Shown: positions 1 through 9,027, counted from the first letter of the stretch. The stretch is DNA of 64,000 nucleotides from Romeriopsis sp046049545 (GCA_046049545.1 JBJORF010000009.1:9218-73217); one strand, 5' to 3'. Notes: generated from the letters alone by a model not told the origin. Program-made: numbers and translations.

Positions 1-156
1 GATCAGACTAGAAAGACTTTAGTAACAAATTGTTTACACTTCTTTACATTTTGTAATAACATGAGGTAGGCGTTTGCTGGATCGATGTTCCACGCGCCAG
101 CGAAAATTACTACAACCGGATTTTTGCGTCGAGAATTTCTACATTGAGGCCACACC
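1..156. other. ocp upstream region
   Basis: AT-rich leader of ocp with no convincing gene. A TTTACA at 33-38 and a TAATAA at 54-59 could form a promoter, but the 15-nt spacing is short, so this is a weak suggestion only. Confidence 0.3.
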
Positions 157-1116
157 ATGCCGTTTACTATTGACTCCGCCCGTGGGATTTTTCCCGGTAC
201 ACTTTCCGCTGATGTTGTGCCCGCTACGATCGCTCGCTTCACACAGCTCAACGCGGAAGACCAACTGGCATTGATCTGGTTTGCTTACCTGGAAATGGGT
301 ACGACCATTACGATTGCAGCTCCGGGTGCGGCAAGTATGCAGTTCGCTGAAGGCACCCTCAACGAGATCAAGGCCATGTCCTTTGAGCAACAAACGCAAG
401 TCATGTGTGACTTCGCAAACCGCACCGATACACCGATTTGCCGCACCTACGCCGTGTGGTCAGCGAATATCAAGCTCGGCTTCTGGTACCAGCTTGGCCA
501 GTGGATGGAAGAGGGTCTCGTGGCACCGATTCCCGAAGGTTACAAGCTCTCGGCCAACGCTGCTTCCGTTCTGCAAGCGATTCGTGACCTGGATCCCGGT
601 CAGCAAATCACCGTACTGCGTAATGCAGTGGTTGATATGGGTTACGACCCTGCGAAACTCGGCGATGCGAAGCGCGTGGTCGAACCAATCGTCCTGCCCC
701 AAGCGGCGGATCAGCGCAGCAACGTCACGATCGAAGGCGTGACGAACGAAACGGTGCTGAACTATATGAACAACATGAACGCGAATGACTTTGATGAGTT
801 GATCAAGTTATTCACATCGGATGGGGCATTGCAGCCGCCATTCCAGCGTCCGATTGTCGGCACCGATGCCGTTTATCGCTTCTTCCGCGAAGATTGCCAA
901 AACCTCAAGTTGATGCCAGAGCGCGGCGTGGTCGAACCCGCCGATGACGGCTTCACCCAAATCAAAGTCACAGGTCGCGTGCAAACGCCTTGGTTCGGTG
1001 CAGGCGTTGGGATGAACATGGCTTGGCGCTTCCTTCTGACCCCAGAGAACAAGATCTTCTTCGTTGCGATCGATCTGTTGGCATCGCCGAAGGAACTGCT
1101 CAACCTAGTTCGCTAG
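157..1116 (+). CDS. ocp: Orange carotenoid protein (OCP)
   Basis: Photoactive ketocarotenoid protein that senses blue-green light, binds the phycobilisome and dissipates excess energy as heat. The 319-residue protein has the full two-domain layout: an all-helical N-terminal domain (about 1-165), a linker (about 166-192) and an NTF2-like C-terminal domain. Carotenoid and interface residues known from Synechocystis OCP are visible: Tyr44, Asn104, Trp110, Arg155, and with a +2 offset Tyr203, Trp279 and Trp290 (Tyr201, Trp277, Trp288). The partner of the Arg155 salt bridge, Glu244 in Synechocystis, reads as Asp246 here. It is followed by its own terminator, then by crtW and frp. The neighbouring frp suggests the FRP-regulated OCP1 type. 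Confidence 0.97.
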   Translation: MPFTIDSARGIFPGTLSADVVPATIARFTQLNAEDQLALIWFAYLEMGTTITIAAPGAASMQFAEGTLNEIKAMSFEQQTQVMCDFANRTDTPICRTYAVWSANIKLGFWYQLGQWMEEGLVAPIPEGYKLSANAASVLQAIRDLDPGQQITVLRNAVVDMGYDPAKLGDAKRVVEPIVLPQAADQRSNVTIEGVTNETVLNYMNNMNANDFDELIKLFTSDGALQPPFQRPIVGTDAVYRFFREDCQNLKLMPERGVVEPADDGFTQIKVTGRVQTPWFGAGVGMNMAWRFLLTPENKIFFVAIDLLASPKELLNLVR

Positions 1117-1133
1117 TCGATTGAATCGATTGG

Positions 1134-1160
1134 AAAAGGCGCTCTATTGGAGCGCCTTTT
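1134..1160 (+). terminator. Rho-independent terminator of ocp
   Basis: Perfect 11-bp arms AAAAGGCGCTC (1134-1144) and GAGCGCCTTTT (1150-1160) around a 5-nt loop, ending in a T run. It lies 18 nt after the ocp stop, so ocp can be transcribed separately from crtW. Confidence 0.9.
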
Positions 1161-1184
1161 CACTGTTCTGCCATTCACCGCCCC

Positions 1185-2000
1185 ATGCCACTACCCTCGC
1201 CATTACTAAGCAGTTCCGCCGAATATCATTGGGGGGCTTGGATTGCCGGGGGAATCATGGGACTGTGGGGATTGAGTTTGCTTGGGCTATTGGGCCGATC
1301 GTTGACGGATTGGTCGATGCTCGAGTTAAGTGTCGCGGTTGGGTTAAGGACATTTTGGCAGACGGGTCTGTTTATTTTGGCCCATGAGGCCATGCACCAG
1401 AATTTGATTCCCGGTTCCAACTCGGTCAATCATCGTCTAGGGCAATGCTGCGTCCTGCTTTACGGCTTTCTCGACTACAACCAATGCCGGCACAACCATC
1501 GCCTGCATCACAAAATTCCGGCCCAAGTCGGTGACCCTGACTTTCATGACGGCCTTCATCCGCACCCGATCGCTTGGTACTGGCATTTTCTGCGCGGTTA
1601 TCTAACGCCGCCGCAATTTTGTGGTTTTACGATTGGCTGGGGACTAATTCTGCTCATCGGCACCCAAGTCTGCGGCTGGGCGATCGCCAACATTCTGTGG
1701 TTTTGGTTTTTGCCGTTGGTTCTGAGCTCGATGCAACTGTTTGTGTTTGGCACTTATTTACCCCATCGCCACGGGCACAATGGGGTGATTCCTGAAACAG
1801 GCACAACTGAAACAGGCACAACTGAAACAGATCCAATTAGTGGTTTTCAGATTGGCCGATCATTGCTCAGTTGCTATCATTTTGGTACCTACCATTGGGC
1901 TCATCACACATCGCCTAAAACGCCCTGGTACCAGCTTCCCCAACTTGCAGCGCAGCTCCGTACCGCAGAATCTTCATCAACTTTGATGAGACAGCCCTAG
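1185..2000 (+). CDS. crtW: Beta-carotene ketolase CrtW
   Basis: Membrane di-iron ketolase that introduces 4-keto groups into beta-carotene; OCP needs such ketocarotenoids (echinenone, 3'-hydroxyechinenone, canthaxanthin). The 271-residue protein carries the histidine clusters of the family: HEAMH (67-71), HNHRLHH (103-109) and YHWAHH (236-241), between hydrophobic helices (about 20-40, 45-66, 145-190). A short Thr/Glu-rich insertion at about 203-217 is encoded by a 15-bp tandem repeat and sits before the last histidine cluster. Its place directly after ocp suggests it supplies the OCP chromophore. Confidence 0.93.
   Translation: MPLPSPLLSSSAEYHWGAWIAGGIMGLWGLSLLGLLGRSLTDWSMLELSVAVGLRTFWQTGLFILAHEAMHQNLIPGSNSVNHRLGQCCVLLYGFLDYNQCRHNHRLHHKIPAQVGDPDFHDGLHPHPIAWYWHFLRGYLTPPQFCGFTIGWGLILLIGTQVCGWAIANILWFWFLPLVLSSMQLFVFGTYLPHRHGHNGVIPETGTTETGTTETDPISGFQIGRSLLSCYHFGTYHWAHHTSPKTPWYQLPQLAAQLRTAESSSTLMRQP
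1794..1838 (+). repeat. 15-bp tandem repeat inside crtW
   Basis: Two exact copies of GAAACAGGCACAACT (1794-1808, 1809-1823) and a partial third. They encode a reiterated ETGTT and keep the frame. Confidence 0.9.
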
Positions 2001-2143
2001 AAATTTGAGACAAAACTTATTATAATTTTAATAGGTAAATCTCAATCGTATTGTGATCGTCCGATTATTGCTGTTTTGAACCGGATTTCGCGCCAGATCA
2101 AAACCCTGTTATTCACCCTTCACCCCAATTCTGGCCTAGGCAA

Positions 2144-2473
2144 ATGCAAGTGACTGATATTGAATGGTCGGAAACTGAACAGCAGATTGCAAAGTCAGCT
2201 TTTGAGCGGGCCTATGATCGAGAGGCTAAAGCCCTGATCGCCGAGGTGCGTCAGCGGATTAGTTCACTTCAAGAAGTACCGGATTTGTGGGAGCTGCATG
2301 ACTTTCTGAGTATCCGACGACATGGTCTGGATGGTAAGTATGATGGTCGCGACTCTGCATTACTATTTGTCTTTGCGCAATTGATCCAGGAAGGATTGGT
2401 CACGTTGGCAGAACTCGACGGTCTGGCTGAAGAGAAATTGAAAAAGATTTCGGTTCTGACGCGGATGTCATAG
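2144..2473 (+). CDS. frp: Fluorescence recovery protein (FRP)
   Basis: Small helical dimeric protein that binds the C-terminal domain of active OCP, speeds its return to the orange form and detaches it from phycobilisomes. The 109-residue product shows the family core LWELHDFLSIRRH, then DGKYDGR and FVFAQLIQEG. Conserved residues of Synechocystis FRP (Trp50, His53, Asp54, Arg60) appear one position earlier (Trp49, His52, Asp53, Arg59). With ocp and crtW it completes a photoprotection cassette. About 140 nt separate it from crtW. Confidence 0.93.
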   Translation: MQVTDIEWSETEQQIAKSAFERAYDREAKALIAEVRQRISSLQEVPDLWELHDFLSIRRHGLDGKYDGRDSALLFVFAQLIQEGLVTLAELDGLAEEKLKKISVLTRMS

Positions 2474-2614
2474 CGTCACGCTGCGCCCTGCGCGACGCAG
2501 GATATTAGTCAACGATAGTGCTGTGCGCTTTTGCGTGATATGGAATACAGCGCCAATTTGGAATTTTACGGTAAGATTGCTAGCAAATCTTGACCGTCTT
2601 ATTCTTGTATTTTT

Positions 2615-3313
2615 ATGCAATCAATTAAACAAACGATCCGGCATAGCCCGATCGCTCAAAATAAACTCGCTAAGACAGCCTATTGGAAAAGTGTCGCACT
2701 GTTGCGCAGAACCGGAATCATGGCACCCGTTTCTCCCCTTGAAGCTGGTCTAGTCGCCTATCGGCAAACATCGGCTTGGGATCTCGACCTGAAAAGTTGC
2801 CCCTGCGACTTGCAGCTTGTGGAGTATCTGCGCGATCGACAGATTGAAGACCAGGGTATTTTCCACTTCGGCACTGGGATTCACCACATTGTCGGTCTCG
2901 AAAACCAGAAGCTGACGGCACCCAACGAGATTATCGGAATCACGGCATCCCATCCCGAACATGAATCCTACGTCAAACTGGTGCTACAAAATCGCGGATT
3001 TGAGCGCTACTACAAAGTTTTGTTTTGCGATATTTATGCCTTGAGCGATCGCAGTTTGCCGAATTTCGACATTGTGAGTTTATTCCATCTCTGCGAGTTC
3101 TATCTCAGCGATCAAGCCCCCTTTAGCCATCACGATGATGCGTCGTTGCTCAATATGTTCTTACAAAAGCTACGACCCAACGGGTGCATCATATTTTATG
3201 ACAAATCGAATGACTGGCCACAAACCCAGACCATCATCGAAGCTGCCGTCAGCAGTGGAAAAATCAAGCTGCGCGAAATCTACAAAAATCTGCGGATCTA
3301 CGAGCGTTCATAA
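2615..3313 (+). CDS. SAM-methyltransferase-like protein
   Basis: A 232-residue soluble protein of uncertain function. The central IFHFGTGIHHIVG (about 87-99) resembles the glycine-rich SAM-binding motif I of class I methyltransferases, followed by IIGITASHPEHESY, then FDIVSLFHLCEF and LRPNGCIIFYDKS in the positions of motifs IV and V/VI. The acidic end of strand beta-2 is not clear, so activity is unproven. An internal Met at residue 36 is an alternative start. It stands alone between frp and the reverse-strand ndhO; the context gives no substrate. Confidence 0.6.
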   Translation: MQSIKQTIRHSPIAQNKLAKTAYWKSVALLRRTGIMAPVSPLEAGLVAYRQTSAWDLDLKSCPCDLQLVEYLRDRQIEDQGIFHFGTGIHHIVGLENQKLTAPNEIIGITASHPEHESYVKLVLQNRGFERYYKVLFCDIYALSDRSLPNFDIVSLFHLCEFYLSDQAPFSHHDDASLLNMFLQKLRPNGCIIFYDKSNDWPQTQTIIEAAVSSGKIKLREIYKNLRIYERS

Positions 3314-3392
3314 TCGTTCCATCACCAACGAACTGGCTCAATCAGCGCAGCCAGTTCAATCAACTCATTCACGCAGAAATTTTTGCCAACCT

Positions 3393-3608
3393 TCAAGCAA
3401 TTTCCGCCAATTGGTCAAGCCGCAACCAAATATTCGGAGTCGGGGTTGCACCAAATTTAATAAAAGCGTAGTCCCCTTGAACCAGCAGAACTTCCCCCGG
3501 AGTGTCAAATAAATAGTTCGGTAAACGGCGATCGCTGGCCTGGGCCTCCAGGCTATTTTCTAATTTCTCGCGAATTACCCGCACCATTGAGCCTTTTTTA
3601 GTTGCCAT
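3393..3608 (-). CDS. ndhO: NAD(P)H-quinone oxidoreductase subunit O
   Basis: Small peripheral subunit of the cyanobacterial NDH-1 complex, on the cytoplasmic side of the thylakoid membrane, which takes part in cyclic electron flow and respiration. The 71-residue product has the normal family length and signature: KKGSMVRVIREKLENSLEA at the N-terminus, LPNYLFDTPGE in the middle, and GDYAFIKFG followed by NIWLRLDQL at the end. It is transcribed alone, convergent with the methyltransferase-like gene. Confidence 0.96.
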   Translation of the reverse strand: MATKKGSMVRVIREKLENSLEAQASDRRLPNYLFDTPGEVLLVQGDYAFIKFGATPTPNIWLRLDQLAEIA

Positions 3609-3741
3609 ACGCCGTTGCTGTGGTTGGTCAAGTCAAATTGGACAAAAAATCGGTTGCCATCCACTATTTTACCGAGGAATACCACTAAACGAAAGGAGAC
3701 GCAGAAATTCAACGTCCCCTTGGGCGATCGTACCCGGTTAT

Positions 3742-3755
3742 CGAATTACGAATTA
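3742..3755. repeat. 7-bp tandem duplication across the rbp stop
   Basis: CGAATTA at 3742-3748 is repeated exactly at 3749-3755. The stop codon of the reverse-strand RRM gene (3746-3748) lies in the first copy. Confidence 0.8.
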
Positions 3756-4180
3756 GCCGTTTCCGCGAGCTGATCTTTCAGTTGGGCCAAGGCCGAAGCC
3801 CAGCGCGGATCGGGTTGCAAAGAAGCAATGTCAACATGGGCCACCTTGGTGTTGGATTGGCCTGATTTATTGCTGCTACGGCCTTTACCGCTGCGCTGCT
3901 TGCCGACCGGAGCCGCTTCTGCCTCTGGCTTTTCCCGAGGCAGCGCTTTCTCAATCTTGAGCGTAATGCCGTTGACTTCTTGACCGTTGAATTGTGCGAT
4001 AAACTGATCAGCCTCTTCATCCGTCTTCGTCGTGACAAACCCAAAGCCGCGACATTGATTCGTCTTGCGATCGGTGATCAACTTAATCGAAGCTGGACTG
4101 CCCGCTTCACTGAAGGCCGTTTCTAAGGCTTGCCGATCGACATCTTCCGGCAAATTACCAACGTAGAGGCGGACAGACAT
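3746..4180 (-). CDS. RRM RNA-binding protein (RbpA type)
   Basis: Single RNA-recognition-motif protein of the cyanobacterial Rbp family, often linked to cold response and mRNA localisation. RNP2 (LYVGNL, about 5-10) and RNP1 (RGFGFVTT, about 44-51) are intact. The RRM (1-80) is followed by a basic, Ser/Gly-rich tail (about 85-115) and a short C-terminal helix, so at 144 residues it is longer than the classical Rbps of about 100. The long 5' region holds two triple tandem repeats; cold-regulated rbp genes often have long leaders. Confidence 0.92.
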   Translation of the reverse strand: MSVRLYVGNLPEDVDRQALETAFSEAGSPASIKLITDRKTNQCRGFGFVTTKTDEEADQFIAQFNGQEVNGITLKIEKALPREKPEAEAAPVGKQRSGKGRSSNKSGQSNTKVAHVDIASLQPDPRWASALAQLKDQLAETANS

Positions 4181-4278
4181 AGGGGAAACCCTCCAAACTA
4201 GGCGTTTGCTAAATTAAAGAATCAAGGGAGCACAACCGCTATCAATGGTCAAATATCAAAGCGTTAAAATAGCACCGT

Positions 4279-4320
4279 CATCAACGCTGGGCCATCAACG
4301 CTGAGCCATCAACGCTGACA
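4279..4320. repeat. 14-bp x3 tandem repeat
   Basis: CATCAACGCTGGGC, CATCAACGCTGAGC and CATCAACGCTGACA follow each other directly, about 100 bp upstream of the RRM start. Confidence 0.9.
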
Positions 4321-4446
4321 AGTGATTGGCGATGGTGCTGGGTCAGCCATCCATAAAGGTATCACGCAGGCATCCCCCAAACCGTAACCAATCCAAGATT
4401 TGTCAAAAAATCCCTACCCGGATAGATTTCGATCGGCCAACGCACG

Positions 4447-4490
4447 CTCACCAAAAAGTTACTCACCAAAAAATCACTCACCAAAACCAG
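4447..4490. repeat. 15-bp x3 imperfect tandem repeat
   Basis: CTCACCAAAAAGTTA, CTCACCAAAAAATCA and CTCACCAAAACCAG in a row, in the same gene-free region. Confidence 0.85.
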
Positions 4491-4752
4491 TCGAGCAAAA
4501 AAACAGCCACTCGCACCGCAAGGGGGAATGGCTGGAAATGATCTTGCTGTGTTGGGAGAAAGAACTGATCGCGGGGCCTGTGGATTCAGGATTGCAGTGG
4601 CGCCACGGCTGAAGATTTGTGGCACTTGCACTGAAGGTCGAGCGAGGCGGTGTCATAACTCCTGTAAAGAAATGTAACAGAAAGCTCGGATTTTGGCAAC
4701 TGTTCGTTACATCTTCCCGTCTGGGCCATCCCGTCAACCCCCGCCTCAACAC

Positions 4753-6990
4753 CTAGCGCAATCGTCGCTCCTGGGCCCGCTGGATCACGCTAGCCAAGTC
4801 TTCAAAAACACCCAGCCAAGCCAGCCCAATCCCGATCGCGACGATCGCAGCGACAGTACTCCAGACTTGGTGCCCGCCCCAACGACTGCGGCCATTGGCA
4901 GTCATAATGCGTTCAGCATCCATCCAGGGCGTTGCCCCCCGGCGTAACCAGCCCAAGGTGAGGGTGGTTTGACCGATTAAATCGGCGACGCGGTTTTCCC
5001 ACCAAGCGACGTTGGTAAACCAACCCAGGGCAGAGGGATAATGCAAGCGCATGAGGCCCCGATCGGTTTGCAAGAGCAAGTCCTGGGCCAGCCAATTGGC
5101 CACCCCGCGTCGGCCCAAGAGTTTGCCCGCCAGGACAGTGGGGGCAGCGCGGTGGGGCAGCGCCGCTGAATCCGTGACAATCGCCGCCAAATCATCCGCA
5201 TCCTGGGGCGATCGCCGTCCTGTCGGCAAATCCGGGAAATAGCCGTTAAACCGCAACACCGTCGCAATCCCAAAGCCAATCAGCGGAAAGGCATACATCA
5301 ACCGAAAATCACTGCCCAGCCAAGCCAATTGCGACAATCCCAGAGCGTAGCTGATCCAGGCAATCGCCCAGCAGATCACAGCCAAACCGTACCCGATCGC
5401 CGCCCCCCAAAAGGGCGCACCCGCCACCAGTAAATCTTGCCAACTCGGCGTGACTTTCTCCGCTTGGGCTGCACCATAGGCCCGCATATCCAATTCTTCC
5501 GGCAAATGCCACTGCTGGGCGGCTTGCATCAGTCGGGCACAACGCCCACCCAACAGCGCATGGGTATTGTTAAAACTCAGGTAGTGGCGATAACCATTTC
5601 CCCATTCCCAAGCGAAGGCGGGTTCAGCCGCCATATTGGATAGCAAACTGCCCAGGGTAAGGGCCTGACGATAACCGACAGGCATCCCTGGTTCAAAGGC
5701 TTCGAGCAGAAAGTCCGTGCGGCCTTGGGTTTGGATCTGCTGACTCAGTCCTTGGGTGATCTTGAGTAAAGCGCGGGCTTGGCCATTGGGATTCCCGGTG
5801 AGGCTACAGGCCGTATGATCGGCGACGATCGACCGTTGGCGGGTAAACCACAGTCCCGGCCAGCGCAACAAGTCGAAAGCAATGTAGGCCACCGAAGCCA
5901 GCACGCCGAGCAAGGTCACGCCGATCGTCGCCAGAATCGTCAGCGCCGGGTAATCCTGCCGATCGCCCCAATCTTCCAGCCAGTCAGCCCCACGGGACAG
6001 CAGCACATAAACGCTGTAGGGCAACTGTAAAAGTCCCAAATACCAAGTCAGCAACCCCATATTCAACGGTTGCATTGATCCGAGTTCCCCGCTGACGATC
6101 GCGGCAATTTCATCGTCGGCCAGTTGATCGAGTAAGCCTTGACTCAGAACCAATCGGGCGGTTTTGGGAAAATGACCGTAGGTGAGGGCGATCGGGGCGT
6201 TGCTGGGAAGCAGTTCCAGTTGCGGCAACGGTTGATTCTGTTGTTGGGCGTAGCGTTGGATGCGCTGTTGGGCTTCGGGGCTGATTTGACCGAGGCGGGC
6301 GATCGCGAACGGTTTGGCCCCGTAGAGCAATTGCAACACCCCCCGCAGCAAGTAGGGCGCAATCAAGAAAGTCACCCCGACCCATAACGCCGTATCAAAC
6401 ACCCGCGCCAACTGTTCGACACCCGTGGGCAAGGACTGTTCCATCCGCCGCCAATTCACCAGCCAAGTGCCGGGGCCAGCGAGGGGATATTCATAAAACG
6501 GAGCCGACCAAGTCCAACGCAGTACCGTAGTCGCGAGCCGCGCCCAAGCGACCATGGCGCTATGCCACAGGGCATGGAGCGCGACAGGCCAGAACGGCAC
6601 CGACACCAAGGCAAGCAGTTGCGCCAGTTGCAGGCGGGCCACGTCCGGGGCGGGTAAGGGTTGCCAGCGATCGGCGCGGGGCGCATTGCGCCAAGTGGGC
6701 GGCTCAAAATCGGCGGCGCGCGATGTAGACGGACTGAGGGGCGGCGTGAGCGGCGGGGTGAGCGGCGGCGTGAGGGGCGCTGGGCTAGCCGTCGCTGTAT
6801 CCGGGTTCGGTTTCAGGGACGACGGGGTGCCTTTGCGGCGACGGCGGGGCTTTTCCCCCGGTGTAAACGCCCGAAAGCCCGCATCGTCGGTTGACGGTGG
6901 ATTGGTTGACGATGGATTGGTTGGCGATGGATTGGTATCGGACGCGCGATCGGACAAGCGATCGTCCGGTTGATCATGTTCAGAAGTCAT
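4753..6990 (-). CDS. M48-like membrane protein, zinc site lost
   Basis: A 745-residue membrane protein with the frame of an M48 (HtpX/Ste24-like) peptidase. A Pro/Ser/Thr-rich N-terminus (about 1-115, with a PLTPPLTPP reiteration) precedes two hydrophobic segments. The M48 core follows: LADDEIAAIVSGELGSM aligns with the ELxAVxAHELGHI helix, but both His ligands are replaced (GELGS for HELGH). The third-ligand motif reads RQRSIVADHTA where active members have RxREYxAD, so the Glu ligand is Ser. More membrane segments and a soluble C-terminal region follow. I infer a catalytically dead relative with a scaffold or regulatory role. It stands downstream of prfC on the same strand. Confidence 0.75.
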   Translation of the reverse strand: MTSEHDQPDDRLSDRASDTNPSPTNPSSTNPPSTDDAGFRAFTPGEKPRRRRKGTPSSLKPNPDTATASPAPLTPPLTPPLTPPLSPSTSRAADFEPPTWRNAPRADRWQPLPAPDVARLQLAQLLALVSVPFWPVALHALWHSAMVAWARLATTVLRWTWSAPFYEYPLAGPGTWLVNWRRMEQSLPTGVEQLARVFDTALWVGVTFLIAPYLLRGVLQLLYGAKPFAIARLGQISPEAQQRIQRYAQQQNQPLPQLELLPSNAPIALTYGHFPKTARLVLSQGLLDQLADDEIAAIVSGELGSMQPLNMGLLTWYLGLLQLPYSVYVLLSRGADWLEDWGDRQDYPALTILATIGVTLLGVLASVAYIAFDLLRWPGLWFTRQRSIVADHTACSLTGNPNGQARALLKITQGLSQQIQTQGRTDFLLEAFEPGMPVGYRQALTLGSLLSNMAAEPAFAWEWGNGYRHYLSFNNTHALLGGRCARLMQAAQQWHLPEELDMRAYGAAQAEKVTPSWQDLLVAGAPFWGAAIGYGLAVICWAIAWISYALGLSQLAWLGSDFRLMYAFPLIGFGIATVLRFNGYFPDLPTGRRSPQDADDLAAIVTDSAALPHRAAPTVLAGKLLGRRGVANWLAQDLLLQTDRGLMRLHYPSALGWFTNVAWWENRVADLIGQTTLTLGWLRRGATPWMDAERIMTANGRSRWGGHQVWSTVAAIVAIGIGLAWLGVFEDLASVIQRAQERRLR

Positions 6991-7084
6991 GCCAAATCAC
7001 CCAAGACAGCAACCCTAGGATACCCAGCCGACTTGAGAATGGCGAACTTAACTGGTACCGCACACTTGATTCAGCCCAACCGTC

Positions 7085-8794
7085 CTATTCCACATCCATC
7101 GTGGTGAATAGTGGCGCGATCGCGCTAAGTCGCAGCTCGGGGTGATCGCCTTGAAGCTGTTGGCAGTTCCATTCGTTCTTGAACAGTAGCACCGGACGGC
7201 CCCAGAGATCTTTGACCACGACCGTATTGAAAATCCGACCGACTTTCTCCAGCGCTTCCCAGCCATCCAGCACCCAGCGGGCCACTTGGTAGGGCAACCA
7301 GTCGAGTTGGGTTTCGACCCCATATTCGTTTTGCAGGCGGAACTGGACAACTTCCATTTGCAGTTGGCCCACTGCCGCCAGAATCGGGTCGCGCTTCGCT
7401 TCGTCAGCGGAATACATGATCTGCACCGCACCCTCTTCTTGCAGTTCCGACACCCCTTTGTTGAACTGTTTGAATTTCGACGGATTCGGATTACGCAGAA
7501 ACGCAAACAGCTCCGGCGAGAAGCAGGGAATGCCTTCATATTCGAGCTTGCGGCCCAGATAAATCGTGTCGCCGATCGCGAACATACCGGGATTATTCAA
7601 GCCGATCACATCACCGGGATAAGCTTCCTCGATCACTTCGCGATCCTGGGCGAACAGCTTTTGGGGCCGCGAGAGGCGGACGGATTTGCCCGTGCGGGCA
7701 TGGTTCACGGTCATGTCTTTTTCAAACTTGCCCGAACAAACCCGGACAAAGGCGACCCGATCGCGGTGACGGGGGTCCATATTCGCCTGGAGCTTGAAAA
7801 CAAAGCCCGTAAATTCGGGATAGGTCGGTTCAATGTCGCCCTTACTGCTGATGTGCGCCGTGGGCTTGAGGCCATAACCCAGGAAGGAATTCAAAAACAA
7901 CTCCACCCCAAAGTTAGTCATCGCACTGCCGAAGAACATCGGGGTCATCTTGCCCGCATGCACCGCTGCCAGATCCAGATCTGGTCCAATGCCTTCAATC
8001 AGTTCGAGTTCTTCTTGGAACTGGGCATACAGGTCGGGTTCGAGCAATTCTTCCAAACGCGGATCATTGAGTTCCAGCACCTCATTTTTTGCCGCTTTAC
8101 TGCCGTGGATGCTGCGCTCGAATAGGTGGATTTTGCGACTGTGCCGATCGAATACGCCCTTAAAGCGATCGCCACCCCCGATCGGGTAGTTCACCAGATA
8201 CACCTGCAAGCCCAGCTCCTGCTCAATTTCATCCATCAGCTCCAGGGGCGATCGGCAGGGGCGATCCATTTTGTTCGCGAAGGTGAAGATCGGCAGACCG
8301 CGCAATTTACAGACTTCAAATAGCTTCCGCGTTTGCGGCTCCAAGCCCTTCCCGGCATCGATCAGCATCACCGCATTGTCCGCCGCCGCGAGGGTGCGAT
8401 AGGTATCTTCGCTGAAATCCTTGTGGCCGGGGGTATCCAGCAGATTAATCGTGAAATCCTTGTAGTTGAATTGCAGCACCGTCGAGGTGATCGAAATCCC
8501 CCGCTGCTTTTCCATTTCCATCCAGTCGGAAGTGGCATTGCGCTGATCGCGGCGGGCTTTGACCGAACCCGCTTCATGGATCGCCCCCCCATACAGCAAG
8601 AGTTTTTCCGTGAGCGTCGTTTTTCCCGCATCCGGGTGGGAAATGATCGCAAAGTTCCGGCGACAGTCCACCGCATCGGTCAACTCCGCTAACAGTTCGG
8701 CCGTCATGCCATCGCTGGACCGATCGCTCGTCGCAGGGCTTTCTTGGCTCATCACATCAGTCATAGCAGCATCCGGCAAAAGGGTTGAAGTCAC
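7085..8794 (-). CDS. prfC: Peptide chain release factor 3
   Basis: GTPase that recycles RF1/RF2 from the ribosome after peptide release. G1 SHPDAGKTT (52-60), the RGIS switch, G3 DTPGH (120-124) and G4 NKMD (174-177) are intact, followed by the RF3 domain II and C-terminal domain. The longest form begins at a GTG and has about 40 residues before the G domain, more than usual. ATG starts at 8764 or 8707 (residue 30) are plausible, and no clear ribosome binding site decides. Divergent from the FG-GAP protease gene. Confidence 0.95.
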   Translation of the reverse strand: MTSTLLPDAAMTDVMSQESPATSDRSSDGMTAELLAELTDAVDCRRNFAIISHPDAGKTTLTEKLLLYGGAIHEAGSVKARRDQRNATSDWMEMEKQRGISITSTVLQFNYKDFTINLLDTPGHKDFSEDTYRTLAAADNAVMLIDAGKGLEPQTRKLFEVCKLRGLPIFTFANKMDRPCRSPLELMDEIEQELGLQVYLVNYPIGGGDRFKGVFDRHSRKIHLFERSIHGSKAAKNEVLELNDPRLEELLEPDLYAQFQEELELIEGIGPDLDLAAVHAGKMTPMFFGSAMTNFGVELFLNSFLGYGLKPTAHISSKGDIEPTYPEFTGFVFKLQANMDPRHRDRVAFVRVCSGKFEKDMTVNHARTGKSVRLSRPQKLFAQDREVIEEAYPGDVIGLNNPGMFAIGDTIYLGRKLEYEGIPCFSPELFAFLRNPNPSKFKQFNKGVSELQEEGAVQIMYSADEAKRDPILAAVGQLQMEVVQFRLQNEYGVETQLDWLPYQVARWVLDGWEALEKVGRIFNTVVVKDLWGRPVLLFKNEWNCQQLQGDHPELRLSAIAPLFTTMDVE

Positions 8795-9027
8795 GCTTGC
8801 AGCTCTCTATCTTAAACGATCGCTGTATCCGCCTGCGCAATTCCCCGATCGCGCAACCGTCACCCCATCGTCACTATGTAAAGACTGCATAAATTTACGG
8901 AAGTTTCTGCAAAGACTATCCGGACAACGACACAAGTTTCCCGATCACATGATTAATAGTGTTGCGTCACCTTCCATATTCAGTCGTGGTTACAGGCGAT
9001 TGATACGGACGACGTGGGGTTTCACCC
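8795..9027. other. prfC / FG-GAP protease intergenic region
   Basis: Divergent promoter region of about 230 bp (about 310 bp if the downstream gene starts at 9103). I see no gene and no clear operator. Confidence 0.4.

Larger units (their letters stand above)
4181..4752. other. Gene-free region upstream of the RRM gene
   Basis: About 570 bp between the RRM gene and the M48-like gene, both reverse strand, so it holds the end of one transcript and the leader of the next. Apart from two three-copy tandem repeats I see no gene. Short open frames here lack family signatures. Confidence 0.6.

Noticed and set aside
4326..4632. Short frames in the region upstream of the RRM gene
   Set aside because: Composition follows the tandem repeats; no homologous motif, no ribosome binding site.
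7286..8125. Open frame of 279 codons on the forward strand inside prfC
   Set aside because: It is antisense to the conserved release factor 3 sequence and shows no domain; long antisense frames are expected in GC-rich genes.
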